A stretch of DNA of 5,894 nt, from NCBI GenBank assembly GCA_030643145.1, contig DAOWMJ010000134.1, positions 1-5,894 of the forward strand. The letters are read 5' to 3'. Positions 1 through 4,543 of this stretch are shown piece after piece; within the stretch, counting starts at the first letter, position 1; each line of letters begins with the position of its first letter. The DNA comes from Candidatus Latescibacterota bacterium. Lineage in GTDB: Bacteria; Krumholzibacteriota; Krumholzibacteriia; Krumholzibacteriales; WJIX01. The notes beneath the pieces were generated by a model. The model made no database searches. It worked only from the letters and a program-made list of their open reading frames with translations, and was not told the origin of the DNA. Both the position numbers and the translations under genes were made by a program.

Positions 1-133
1 ATACATAGCGATAATCGGGGAAGGTCATTTTAACCAGCGTTGTTTTTCCACTTTGCCTGGGCCCAAAAATTGTAACCACAGGATATTCCGAGGATGCCCG
101 TTTTAGTTCTTTCATTATTCTACGGTTTATCAT
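1..133 (-). CDS. AAA_14/DUF4143-type P-loop ATPase, N-terminal part
   Basis: Only the first 44 codons are present; the gene reads leftward and leaves the window at base 1. The start is the ATG at 133-131, with a good Shine-Dalgarno (GGAGGG, plus-strand CCCTCC at 138-143) seven to eight bases upstream. A second in-frame ATG (Met7) lacks such a site. Residues 24-31, GPRQSGKT, form a Walker A loop with Lys30 as the nucleotide-binding lysine, followed by TTLVKMTFPDYRYV. That phrase is characteristic of the large AAA_14 plus DUF4143 family (usually about 380-450 residues), common in anaerobes and archaea. The family is predicted to be cytoplasmic; its function is not established. The C-terminal DUF4143 domain cannot be checked here, so the family call rests on the N-terminus alone. 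It is transcribed away from rplU from its own promoter. Confidence 0.8.
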   Translation of the reverse strand, partial: MINRRIMKELKRASSEYPVVTIFGPRQSGKTTLVKMTFPDYRYV

Positions 134-145
134 AAAGCCCTCCAT

Positions 146-164
146 TGCATATATTAATTATGCA
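146..164. repeat. Small inverted repeat TGCATA-7-TATGCA over the -10 and start site
   Basis: TGCATA (146-151) and TATGCA (159-164) are perfect complements with a 7-base centre, the same spacing as the larger repeat upstream. TATGCA occurs again at 172-177. Together they suggest a cluster of related half-sites around the ATPase promoter. AT-rich DNA yields short palindromes by chance, so this is weak on its own. Confidence 0.25.
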
Positions 165-185
165 TAAATAGTATGCAATATTCAA
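157..185 (-). promoter_or_regulatory. Predicted sigma70-type promoter of the minus-strand ATPase
   Basis: Read on the minus strand, TTGAAT (plus coordinates 185-180) and CATAAT (162-157) are separated by exactly 17 bases, close to the TTGACA/TATAAT consensus. Transcription would start near base 150, giving a leader of about 17 bases that contains the GGAGGG ribosome site of the ATPase gene. The -35 hexamer lies inside one arm of the inverted repeat at 174-204, and the -10 overlaps the TGCATA/TATGCA pair at 146-164. Seen in sequence; activity is inferred. Confidence 0.5.
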
Positions 186-204
186 GTACTATTTGAATAT
201 TACA
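174..204. repeat. Near-perfect inverted repeat over the ATPase promoter, likely operator
   Basis: AATATTCAA at 177-185 is the exact reverse complement of TTGAATATT at 193-201, with a 7-base centre (GTACTAT). The match extends outward to 12-base arms with one mismatch (TGCAATATTCAA at 174-185, TTGAATATTACA at 193-204). It covers the -35 element of the predicted ATPase promoter. The size and position fit a dimeric repressor site, but it is not a site I can assign to a named regulator. It also contains the stop codon of the small open frame at 200-358. Confidence 0.45.
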
Positions 205-358
205 TAAAATTGACCTGATAATGTTTCCGGATTTGTGCTATAGCGTGCTTGATCATCTGTCTGGCCGTATCTTGATGATTGCAGTGTTTGTCACCACTTC
301 TTAATACTGAATCAATCAGGAAACGTCTTTTCTCCCACCTGATGGGTTGACGGCGCGT
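200..358 (-). pseudogene. Unrecognised 52-codon open frame, probable C-terminal gene remnant
   Basis: On the minus strand a frame stays open from just after a TAG (361-359) to a TAA at 202-200. It has no ATG near its beginning and no ribosome site; the only internal Met codons are far downstream. The product is rich in Arg, Lys, His and Gln (for example RRQPIRWEKRR near its start and QIRKHYQVNFM at its end), a composition seen at the C-termini of DNA-binding proteins such as transposases, but I do not recognise it. It sits between the ATPase promoter and an IS21-like end, so it may be the tail of a gene destroyed by insertion and deletion. A chance open frame of this length is also possible. 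Confidence 0.2.
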
Positions 359-369
359 CTAGCGCCATT

Positions 370-436
370 TGTGTGTATTCCGGTGAAAGTTGCCACTCAT
401 TCCGGTTTTAACCTGCCTATACCAAAGTGGCAGGTT
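370..436 (+). mobile_element. Orphan terminal repeat region resembling an IS21-family end
   Basis: The segment begins TGTGTATTCCGGTGAAAG and repeats the core ATTCCGGT at 377-384 and 399-406, a 22-base period. It is followed by AACCTGCC (410-417) facing GGCAGGTT (429-436), and by TGCCACT (391-397) facing AGTGGCA (426-432). IS21-family elements carry several repeats of about 20 bases just inside each TG...CA end, and ends of the form TGTGTATTCCGG with GGCCACC-like units are familiar to me from that family. No istA or istB reading frame lies on either side, so this is a solo end or a deeply deleted copy. The right boundary is uncertain; about 440 is where the repeat pattern stops. Confidence 0.5.
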
Positions 437-511
437 TGAATCAACGATTTGCGTACATTTTTCTCACAGATTCTCCTTTCAGTTTTAGTTTCCTGTTGTA
501 TTTATCATCCC

Positions 512-529
512 GCAAAGAAGCTTCTTCGC
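512..529. repeat. Palindrome centred on AAGAAGCTTCTT upstream of rplU
   Basis: AAGAAGCTTCTT (515-526) is a perfect 12-base palindrome, extended by GC/GC pairs (512-513 and 528-529) after one mismatch. It lies about 60 bases upstream of the predicted rplU -35. The remainder of the 441-585 stretch shows no gene that I can support; it is T-rich on the plus strand. The palindrome could be a protein-binding site or chance. Confidence 0.2.
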
Positions 530-585
530 ACAAAGTGTGGGGTCACCTTGTCTATTCCTGTTCCCATATTTTATCAAGTTCACTC

Positions 586-618
586 TTGACTTGCCGGGTG
601 TTGTTTGTTATGTATAAA
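586..618 (+). promoter_or_regulatory. Predicted promoter region of rplU-rpmA
   Basis: TATAAA at 613-618 is a good -10 hexamer. Two overlapping -35 candidates exist: TTGCCG at 591-596 with a 16-base spacer, and the stronger TTGACT at 586-591, which is 21 bases from TATAAA and would instead need the weaker TATGTA at 609-614 (17-base spacer). Either choice starts transcription around 620-625, leaving only about 25 bases before the GTG of rplU. That is too short for an extended leader structure, so I see no L21 autoregulatory leader. Confidence 0.4.
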
Positions 619-648
619 TCCGCTAGTTTTTTAAGGAGGTTAGTGTTA

Positions 649-960
649 GTGTACGCGATTGTAGATATTGCAGGAAAACAGATAAAAATTGAAAAAAACG
701 AGAATATTCACGTCCCGCTTATAGATATGGAAGTCGGCAGTACTGTTACGTGTGATAATGTATTGTTCTACTCCGATGATAAGGGTGTAAGAATAGGCAG
801 GCCCCATCTGGATGACGTTAAAGTAACCGCGGAAATTCTTGAGCATGGCAGGGATAAAAAGATTGTTGTCTTCAAGATGAAACGCAGAAAAAAATACCGC
901 AGAAAAAGAGGGCATCGTCAGAAATATACTCTTTTGAAAATAAAGGAAATATCAGCTTAG
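649..960 (+). CDS. rplU: 50S ribosomal protein L21
   Basis: Structural protein of the large ribosomal subunit that binds 23S rRNA. I place the start at the GTG of 649-651, nine bases after a strong AAGGAGG (633-639). This gives 103 residues, the normal L21 length, beginning VYAIVDIAGKQIKIE (GTG read as Met). The open frame continues upstream to 427, but that extension resembles no L21 and crosses the promoter and part of the transposon end. The alternative GTG at 643 is only three bases from the ribosome site. Diagnostic features are AGKQ at residues 8-11 and the basic RNA-binding segment KRRKKYRRKRGHRQ at 78-91, followed by TLLKIKEI at the C-terminus. It is followed by rpmA after 22 bases, the near-universal bacterial pair. 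Confidence 0.95.
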   Translation: MYAIVDIAGKQIKIEKNENIHVPLIDMEVGSTVTCDNVLFYSDDKGVRIGRPHLDDVKVTAEILEHGRDKKIVVFKMKRRKKYRRKRGHRQKYTLLKIKEISA

Positions 961-982
961 AAAGAGTTAAGGAGAGGCTGTT

Positions 983-1237
983 ATGGCACATAAAAAGGGT
1001 GTTGGGAGTTCCAAGAATGGTAGAGACAGTAACGCGAAGTCGTTCGGTGTGAAGAGATACGGGGGACAAGAAGTTAACGCCGGCACGATAATCGTACGTC
1101 AGAGAGGTACAACGATTCACCCTGGTCAGAATGTGGGTAGAGGAAGGGATAATACCCTTTTTGCCTTGATTGACGGTACTGTCAAATATGAAAGATTGAG
1201 TAAGAAAAGAAAAAAGGTGAGTGTTTACGTTAATTAA
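983..1237 (+). CDS. rpmA: 50S ribosomal protein L27
   Basis: Large-subunit protein whose N-terminal tail reaches the peptidyl transferase centre. The 84-residue product has the expected length and motifs: MAHKKG at the N-terminus, NGRDSNAKSFGVKRYGG at 12-28, GTIIVRQRGT at 34-43 and VGRGRDNTLFAL at 51-62. It begins directly with MAHKK, so it lacks the cleaved N-terminal extension found in Firmicutes L27, which argues against that group. AAGGAG at 969-974 serves as ribosome site. Cotranscribed with rplU and closed by a strong terminator 34 bases downstream. obgE, which very often follows rpmA, is not here. Confidence 0.97.
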   Translation: MAHKKGVGSSKNGRDSNAKSFGVKRYGGQEVNAGTIIVRQRGTTIHPGQNVGRGRDNTLFALIDGTVKYERLSKKRKKVSVYVN

Positions 1238-1270
1238 CCTTTACGAATAATAGTAACAGCGAACCTTTGA

Positions 1271-1312
1271 AGAATCCTGAGCTTTGTAAATAGCTGAGGG
1301 TTCTTTTTTTTT
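1271..1312 (+). terminator. Rho-independent terminator of rplU-rpmA
   Basis: AGAATCCTGAGCT (1271-1283) pairs with AGCTGAGGGTTCT (1292-1304) across an 8-base loop; there is one G-G mismatch and one G-T pair in 13. A run of nine T (1304-1312) follows at once. The layout is that of a classical intrinsic terminator and ends the ribosomal protein unit before the hydrolase gene. Confidence 0.85.
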
Positions 1313-1346
1313 GAGCAATTTGGAAATTTATGTTAGTCTTAGAATA

Positions 1347-1375
1347 TTGAGGATTTCTTGTTGAAGAAATTTAAT
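1347..1375 (+). promoter_or_regulatory. Predicted promoter of the metallo-hydrolase gene
   Basis: TTGAGG (1347-1352) and TTTAAT (1370-1375) are separated by 17 bases and match the sigma70 consensus at four and five of six positions. Transcription would start near 1382, 48 bases before the ATG at 1430. The position just after the rpmA terminator supports an independent transcription unit. The spacer is occupied by a palindrome, listed separately. Confidence 0.4.
1353..1370. repeat. Perfect 7-4-7 palindrome filling the promoter spacer, likely operator
   Basis: ATTTCTT (1353-1359) and AAGAAAT (1364-1370) are exact reverse complements around GTTG. The 18 bases begin right after the -35 hexamer and end on the first base of the -10, the classical place for a repressor that blocks RNA polymerase. 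As RNA it would be a weak AT-rich hairpin with no T-run after it, so a terminator is unlikely. The regulator is unknown. Confidence 0.35.
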
Positions 1376-1429
1376 GATTATTTAGAAGTGCGGCAGGTTG
1401 ATACTATTTAAAATTTCGGAGGTATTGTT

Positions 1430-2086
1430 ATGAAACTCAATTTTCTTGGTCACGCCTGTTTCGAATTGATTCTTGAGGATGGGAGGAAGATCATTTTTGA
1501 TCCCTATGAAGCTGGTTCTTATGATGGAGCGCTTGCCTATGGTCCCATCAAAGGAAATTATGATATCGCCGTGATAAGTCATAGTCACGCCGACCATCGC
1601 AGCGAGGATCTGATCTCGGGGATAAAAAATGTTGTTGAGAGCGAAGGCGATTTTTCATTCGATGGTGTTGAAATAAAGACTTTTCCAACATTCCATGATG
1701 AATCTGAAGGAAGCGAGCGTGGCAATAACCTGATTTCAATAGTAAAAACAGAGCGAATTTCTGTTGCTCATCTTGGCGATCTTGGTCACAACATTTCACC
1801 GGAGGATATCCCCGAGCTTGTAAATATTGATGTAATGCTGATCCCGGTGGGAGGGTATTTCACGATTGATGCCGCTGCGGCCCATAAAATAGTAGAGGAA
1901 TTTAATCCATCGATTGTTGTGCCAATGCATTTTAAAACGGAGAAAGTGGCGTTTCCTATTGAATCAATTGAAAAATTTCTTGCGCTTGAAAATAAAGTTG
2001 AAAGAACGGGAGATAGTGAGTTAAATATCACGGAGGACATTTTGGGTGGGGAACAGAAAACGGTAGCGCTTAAACCCGCGCTATAA
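1430..2086 (+). CDS. UlaG-like metallo-beta-lactamase-fold metal-dependent hydrolase
   Basis: A 218-residue cytoplasmic protein without signal peptide or membrane segment, close to the 210-230 residues usual for the UlaG/UPF0173 branch of the metallo-beta-lactamase fold. The start is ATG 1430 with GGAGG at 1418-1422. Visible motifs: GHACF at 7-11 with FDPY at 23-26, the metal-binding HSHADH at 51-56 (His51, His53, Asp55, His56), His89 in FHDESEG, HLGDLGH at 114-120 with Asp117 as probable bridging ligand, GGYFTIDA at 141-148, and PMHF at 165-168 with the last His ligand His167. All expected metal ligands are present, so it should be active. Relatives include L-ascorbate-6-phosphate lactonase UlaG, RNA-processing enzymes and many of unknown substrate; no neighbour indicates the substrate. 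It appears to be transcribed alone. Confidence 0.88.
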   Translation: MKLNFLGHACFELILEDGRKIIFDPYEAGSYDGALAYGPIKGNYDIAVISHSHADHRSEDLISGIKNVVESEGDFSFDGVEIKTFPTFHDESEGSERGNNLISIVKTERISVAHLGDLGHNISPEDIPELVNIDVMLIPVGGYFTIDAAAAHKIVEEFNPSIVVPMHFKTEKVAFPIESIEKFLALENKVERTGDSELNITEDILGGEQKTVALKPAL

Positions 2087-2100
2087 TATTGTATGAAATG

Positions 2101-2128
2101 TTGAGTTGTGGCAGCATCGGCATATTAG
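2101..2128 (+). promoter_or_regulatory. Weak promoter candidate ahead of the fumarate hydratase genes
   Basis: TTGAGT (2101-2106) and TATTAG (2123-2128) are 16 bases apart, each matching the consensus at four of six positions. The 133-base gap after the hydrolase gene is large enough to hold a promoter, and the inverted repeat at 2138-2170 would lie at the predicted start of transcription. Low confidence; there is no clear terminator behind the hydrolase gene, so read-through is possible. Confidence 0.25.
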
Positions 2129-2137
2129 TGGTTGGAG

Positions 2138-2170
2138 CTGACGAACTTAAGTTTATGCATCAATCGTCAG
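2138..2170. repeat. Inverted repeat CTGACGA-19-TCGTCAG upstream of fumA
   Basis: CTGACGA (2138-2144) and TCGTCAG (2164-2170) are perfect 7-base complements with a 19-base centre that itself holds the palindrome ACTTAAGT (2145-2152). A T-rich run (2187-2198) comes 17 bases later, too far to make a normal terminator. It may be an operator or a leader hairpin of the fumarate hydratase unit. Confidence 0.3.
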
Positions 2171-2219
2171 TGAATTACCTCGCGGATTTATTTTTTTTCA
2201 AGTTTAGCGGGAGGACAAG

Positions 2220-3062
2220 ATGAGAGAAATTGAAAGCAGCAGAATAACAGAGGCTGTTGCCAAGCTTTGCATGGAGGCTAATTTTAAACTTGAGGATGAT
2301 GTTCAGGAGAGTCTGGAAAAGGCTTATGAAACCGAGAAATCTCCTGTAGGGAAGGAAGTTCTTAAACAGATTCTCGATAACTCCCGGATTGCCTCAACAG
2401 AAAGAGTTCCGATATGCCAGGATACAGGTATGACAGTGATCTTCGCGGAGCTTGGGCAGGACGCGCATATCGTTGGAGGTGGGTTTGAAGACGCGATCAA
2501 TGAAGGTGTTAAAAGGGGATACACAGAAGGATATCTGCGTAAATCGATCGTGGCCGATCCGGTAAGGGGGGGGAATACAGGGGATAACACCCCCGCCATT
2601 ATTCATCTTGATCTCGTTATAGGTGACAGGTTAAAAATGTATATTGTTCCTAAAGGGGGGGGGAGTGAAAATATGAGTAGAATCGCGATGATGAAGCCGG
2701 CTGACGGAATAGAGGGAATAAAGAAATTTGTTGTCGATGGAGTTAGGGAAGCTTCCGGGAATCCATGCCCCCCGGTGACAGTAGGCGTTGGAATAGGGGG
2801 CAGTTTTGAAAGATGTGCCCTGCTTTCAAAGAAGGCTCTTCTAAGGCCTATAGGCAGTGATAACAAGGACCCCTTCTATGACAAACTTGAGAAGGAATTG
2901 CTTCTGCTTGTTAATAAAACCGGAGTCGGCCCGGCCGGCCTCGGAGGCACGACAACGGCTCTTGCTGTCCATATTGAAACCGCTCCGCGGCATATCGCTT
3001 CCTTCCCGGTCGCGATGAATCTCAACTGTCACGCCGCACGGCATAAATTTATTGAACTGTAA
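2220..3062 (+). CDS. fumA: Class I fumarate hydratase, alpha subunit (N-terminal-type)
   Basis: Alpha subunit of the [4Fe-4S] fumarate hydratase that interconverts fumarate and L-malate in the citric acid cycle. At 280 residues it has the normal length for the split two-subunit form. The three cluster cysteines are visible: Cys66 in PICQDTG, Cys183 in GNPCPP and Cys270 in NLNCHAARH. By alignment from memory with the Leishmania class I enzyme, Asp68, Arg107 and His258 (PRHIAS) correspond to active-site residues. Other family blocks are GGNTGDNTPA at 117-126, PKGGGSENMSR at 144-154 and GVGPAGLGGTTTAL at 235-248. The start is ATG 2220 with GGGAGG at 2209-2214. L(+)-tartrate dehydratase alpha (TtdA) is a close relative and not fully excluded. 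The iron-sulfur cluster of this class is oxygen-sensitive. Two long G runs interrupt the reading frame region (2566-2573 and 2655-2663). Confidence 0.93.
   Translation: MREIESSRITEAVAKLCMEANFKLEDDVQESLEKAYETEKSPVGKEVLKQILDNSRIASTERVPICQDTGMTVIFAELGQDAHIVGGGFEDAINEGVKRGYTEGYLRKSIVADPVRGGNTGDNTPAIIHLDLVIGDRLKMYIVPKGGGSENMSRIAMMKPADGIEGIKKFVVDGVREASGNPCPPVTVGVGIGGSFERCALLSKKALLRPIGSDNKDPFYDKLEKELLLLVNKTGVGPAGLGGTTTALAVHIETAPRHIASFPVAMNLNCHAARHKFIEL
2566..2573 (+). repeat. Run of eight G inside fumA
   Basis: The run spans the codons AGG GGG GGG for Arg-Gly-Gly in the conserved block VRGGNTGDN. The frame is intact as given. A one-base gain or loss would truncate the protein early. Confidence 0.9.
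2655..2663 (+). repeat. Run of nine G inside fumA
   Basis: Three consecutive GGG codons encode the conserved triple glycine of PKGGGSEN (residues 146-148). Together with the eight-G run about 80 bases upstream it makes fumA a candidate for strand slippage or for sequencing error. The frame is intact in this sequence. Confidence 0.9.
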
Positions 3063-3125
3063 AAGTGACATTTCGTGTTTAAGGTATCAGGAGTTTTTTT
3101 AAGTTAGGTCAGAGGAAGGTAGAGA

Positions 3126-3677
3126 ATGGCAGAATATTCATTAGAGACGCCTCTTAAGGATGAAGAGATAAAGAAACTGAAGGCGGGAGACAAAGTGTCT
3201 CTTTCAGGAATAATATATACGGCAAGGGACAGCGCCCATGAGCGCCTTGTAAAACTTATTGAGGCTGGTGAAGAACTTCCAATACCACTTGAGGGGCAGA
3301 TAATTTATTATGTTGGCCCCGCGCCCACACCGCCCGGGAAGGCGATAGGTTCCGCGGGCCCGACGACAAGTTACAGAATGGATCCATACACTCCTCTTCT
3401 TATAGAGAATGGTCTTAAGGGTATGATAGGAAAGGGGGAGCGCACAGAGATGGTTGTGGATGCCATGGAAAAGGGGACAGCCGTATATTTTGCGGCGACC
3501 GGAGGTGCCGCGGCACTGATCGCGAAAAGTATCCTTTCTTCAGAGATTGTTGCCTACGAGGATCTCGGAGCTGAAGCCATAAGAAAGCTTGAAGTTAAAT
3601 CTTTTCCCGTGATTGTCGCCCAGGATTGTCACGGCGGCAATGTTTATGTTGAGGGGCAGAAGAAGTACGCTGAATAA
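3126..3677 (+). CDS. fumB: Class I fumarate hydratase, beta subunit (C-terminal-type)
   Basis: Partner of the alpha subunit encoded 63 bases upstream; the two together equal the single-chain class I fumarases. The 183-residue length is normal for the split form. Recognisable blocks are TARDSAHER at 32-40 (Arg34 substrate-binding by analogy with the Leishmania enzyme), GPTTSYRMDPYTPLL at 78-92 (Thr80, Arg84), GKGER at 102-106 with the catalytic-region Lys103, TGGAAAL at 125-131, YEDLGAEAI at 144-152 and DCHGGNVY at 167-174. The ATG at 3126 follows a purine-rich AGAGGAAGG. The symbol follows the alpha/beta naming of two-gene systems, not the E. coli single-chain isoenzymes. Tartrate dehydratase beta (TtdB) is the main alternative; the YEDLGAEA block favours fumarate hydratase, as I judge from memory of the families. 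Confidence 0.93.
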   Translation: MAEYSLETPLKDEEIKKLKAGDKVSLSGIIYTARDSAHERLVKLIEAGEELPIPLEGQIIYYVGPAPTPPGKAIGSAGPTTSYRMDPYTPLLIENGLKGMIGKGERTEMVVDAMEKGTAVYFAATGGAAALIAKSILSSEIVAYEDLGAEAIRKLEVKSFPVIVAQDCHGGNVYVEGQKKYAE

Positions 3678-3710
3678 AAGGGGACAGGGCGTCAAAAAGA
3701 TGTCACCCGT
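3678..3710. other. GGGGACAGG-type intergenic sequence after fumB
   Basis: The 100 bases between fumB and kdsB open with AAAAGGGGACAGGGCGTC, a spacer of A, then GATGTCACCCGTTCC. AAAAGGGGACAGG-like strings occur as dispersed repeats beside REP-associated transposases (IS200-like, RAYT) in several Gram-negative lineages, from memory. Here the facing arm is imperfect (GGG-ACA against TGTCACCC), so it may be a decayed single repeat or simply chance. No gene or strong terminator is seen in the rest of the gap. Confidence 0.2.
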
Positions 3711-3777
3711 TCCAATGATTATGTGTGAGGTCTGAACAAAAACCAGCGCCCAGAGCGGTGTTTATCGGAGGGTGGTT

Positions 3778-4500
3778 TTGTTTTCACAAAAAGTTATTGC
3801 CGTCATCCCTGCTCGGTATGGTTCAACAAGATTTCCCGGAAAACCCCTGGCTTTGATTAAGGGTATTCCTATGATAGTGCGTGTATTCAGAAGGGCTTGT
3901 GATATACAAGGGGTCGAAAGTGTGGTTGTAGCGACTGATGACACGCGAATAGCCGATGTTGTGAAAGATGACGGAGGCCACGCGGTAATGACCGCAAAAT
4001 CTCATAATACAGGGACTTCAAGGGTATGTGAAATTGTTTCAAACAATAAATGTGATATAGTTTTAAACATTCAGGGTGACGAACCGTTGCTGCCGGTTGA
4101 CGGAGTCGAAGAACTTATAGGGGTTATGAAGGCTGACCCCTCGATTAAAATGGGAACCCTCGCGTCATTTTCGGATTCAAAGGCCGAGTTGTCCAGGCGC
4201 GATGTTGTAAAGGTTGTTTTTGATCTTGCGTGCAACGCTCTATATTTTTCCCGTTCGCCTATTGGAGTTTCTGATAAAGGTTTTTACCGGCATATAGGAA
4301 TTTACGCCTACAGGAGATCCTTTTTACTCGATTATGAAAATCTTTCACGAGGACCGTTGGAAAATATTGAGTCTCTCGAACAGCTAAGAGCCCTCGAGAA
4401 TGGCGTTGATATCAGAGTTGTAGTCTGCAGATCGGTTTCCGGAGGGGTTGACAAACCCGAAGATATAAAAAAGGTTGAAATATTTTTTGATAGCCAGTAA
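3778..4500 (+). CDS. kdsB: 3-deoxy-manno-octulosonate cytidylyltransferase (CMP-KDO synthetase)
   Basis: Cytoplasmic enzyme that joins CTP and KDO to give CMP-KDO and pyrophosphate, the activated sugar for the inner core of lipopolysaccharide. I choose TTG 3778 as start, six bases after CGGAGG (3766-3771); the in-frame GTG at 3772 directly abuts that ribosome site and is unlikely. This gives 240 residues, slightly short of the usual 245-255. Motifs: the nucleotide-binding IPARYGSTRFPGKPL at 10-24, VVATDD at 50-55, NIQGDEP at 97-103 with metal-binding Asp101, DVVKVVFD at 142-149, NALYFSRSPI at 153-162, YRHIGIYAYR at 170-179, LEQLRALENG and, near the end, GVDKPEDIKKV. It precedes pyrG by 43 bases; the kdsB-pyrG pair recurs in several Gram-negative lineages, often with kdsA after it. 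Confidence 0.94.
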   Translation: MFSQKVIAVIPARYGSTRFPGKPLALIKGIPMIVRVFRRACDIQGVESVVVATDDTRIADVVKDDGGHAVMTAKSHNTGTSRVCEIVSNNKCDIVLNIQGDEPLLPVDGVEELIGVMKADPSIKMGTLASFSDSKAELSRRDVVKVVFDLACNALYFSRSPIGVSDKGFYRHIGIYAYRRSFLLDYENLSRGPLENIESLEQLRALENGVDIRVVVCRSVSGGVDKPEDIKKVEIFFDSQ

Positions 4501-4543
4501 AGTGTTTTCAAGTAATTGTAATCCCTAAAAGGGCTGGAGAAGA

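Noticed and set aside
352..370. Possible terminator GGCGC-GTCTA-GCGCC followed by ATTT
   Set aside because: A five-pair stem with only three T after it and no gene reading into it from the left; it more likely reflects chance or the edge of the transposon remnant.
427..648. In-frame N-terminal extension of rplU giving a 177-residue protein
   Set aside because: The extra 74 codons resemble no L21 sequence, overlap the transposon end and the promoter, and a strong ribosome site sits just before the GTG at 649 that yields the normal 103 residues.
2220..3677. Fumarate hydratase genes as one broken single-chain gene
   Set aside because: Both subunits have complete ends, own ribosome sites and normal lengths for the known two-gene class I form, so this is not a frameshifted fusion.
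3772..3774. GTG as the kdsB start
   Set aside because: It directly abuts the CGGAGG ribosome site with no spacing; TTG 3778 has the normal spacing and keeps the full nucleotide-binding motif.
4521..4533. CCCT-AAA-AGGG hairpin between kdsB and pyrG as a terminator
   Set aside because: The stem is four pairs and lacks a T run; it is too weak to end transcription.
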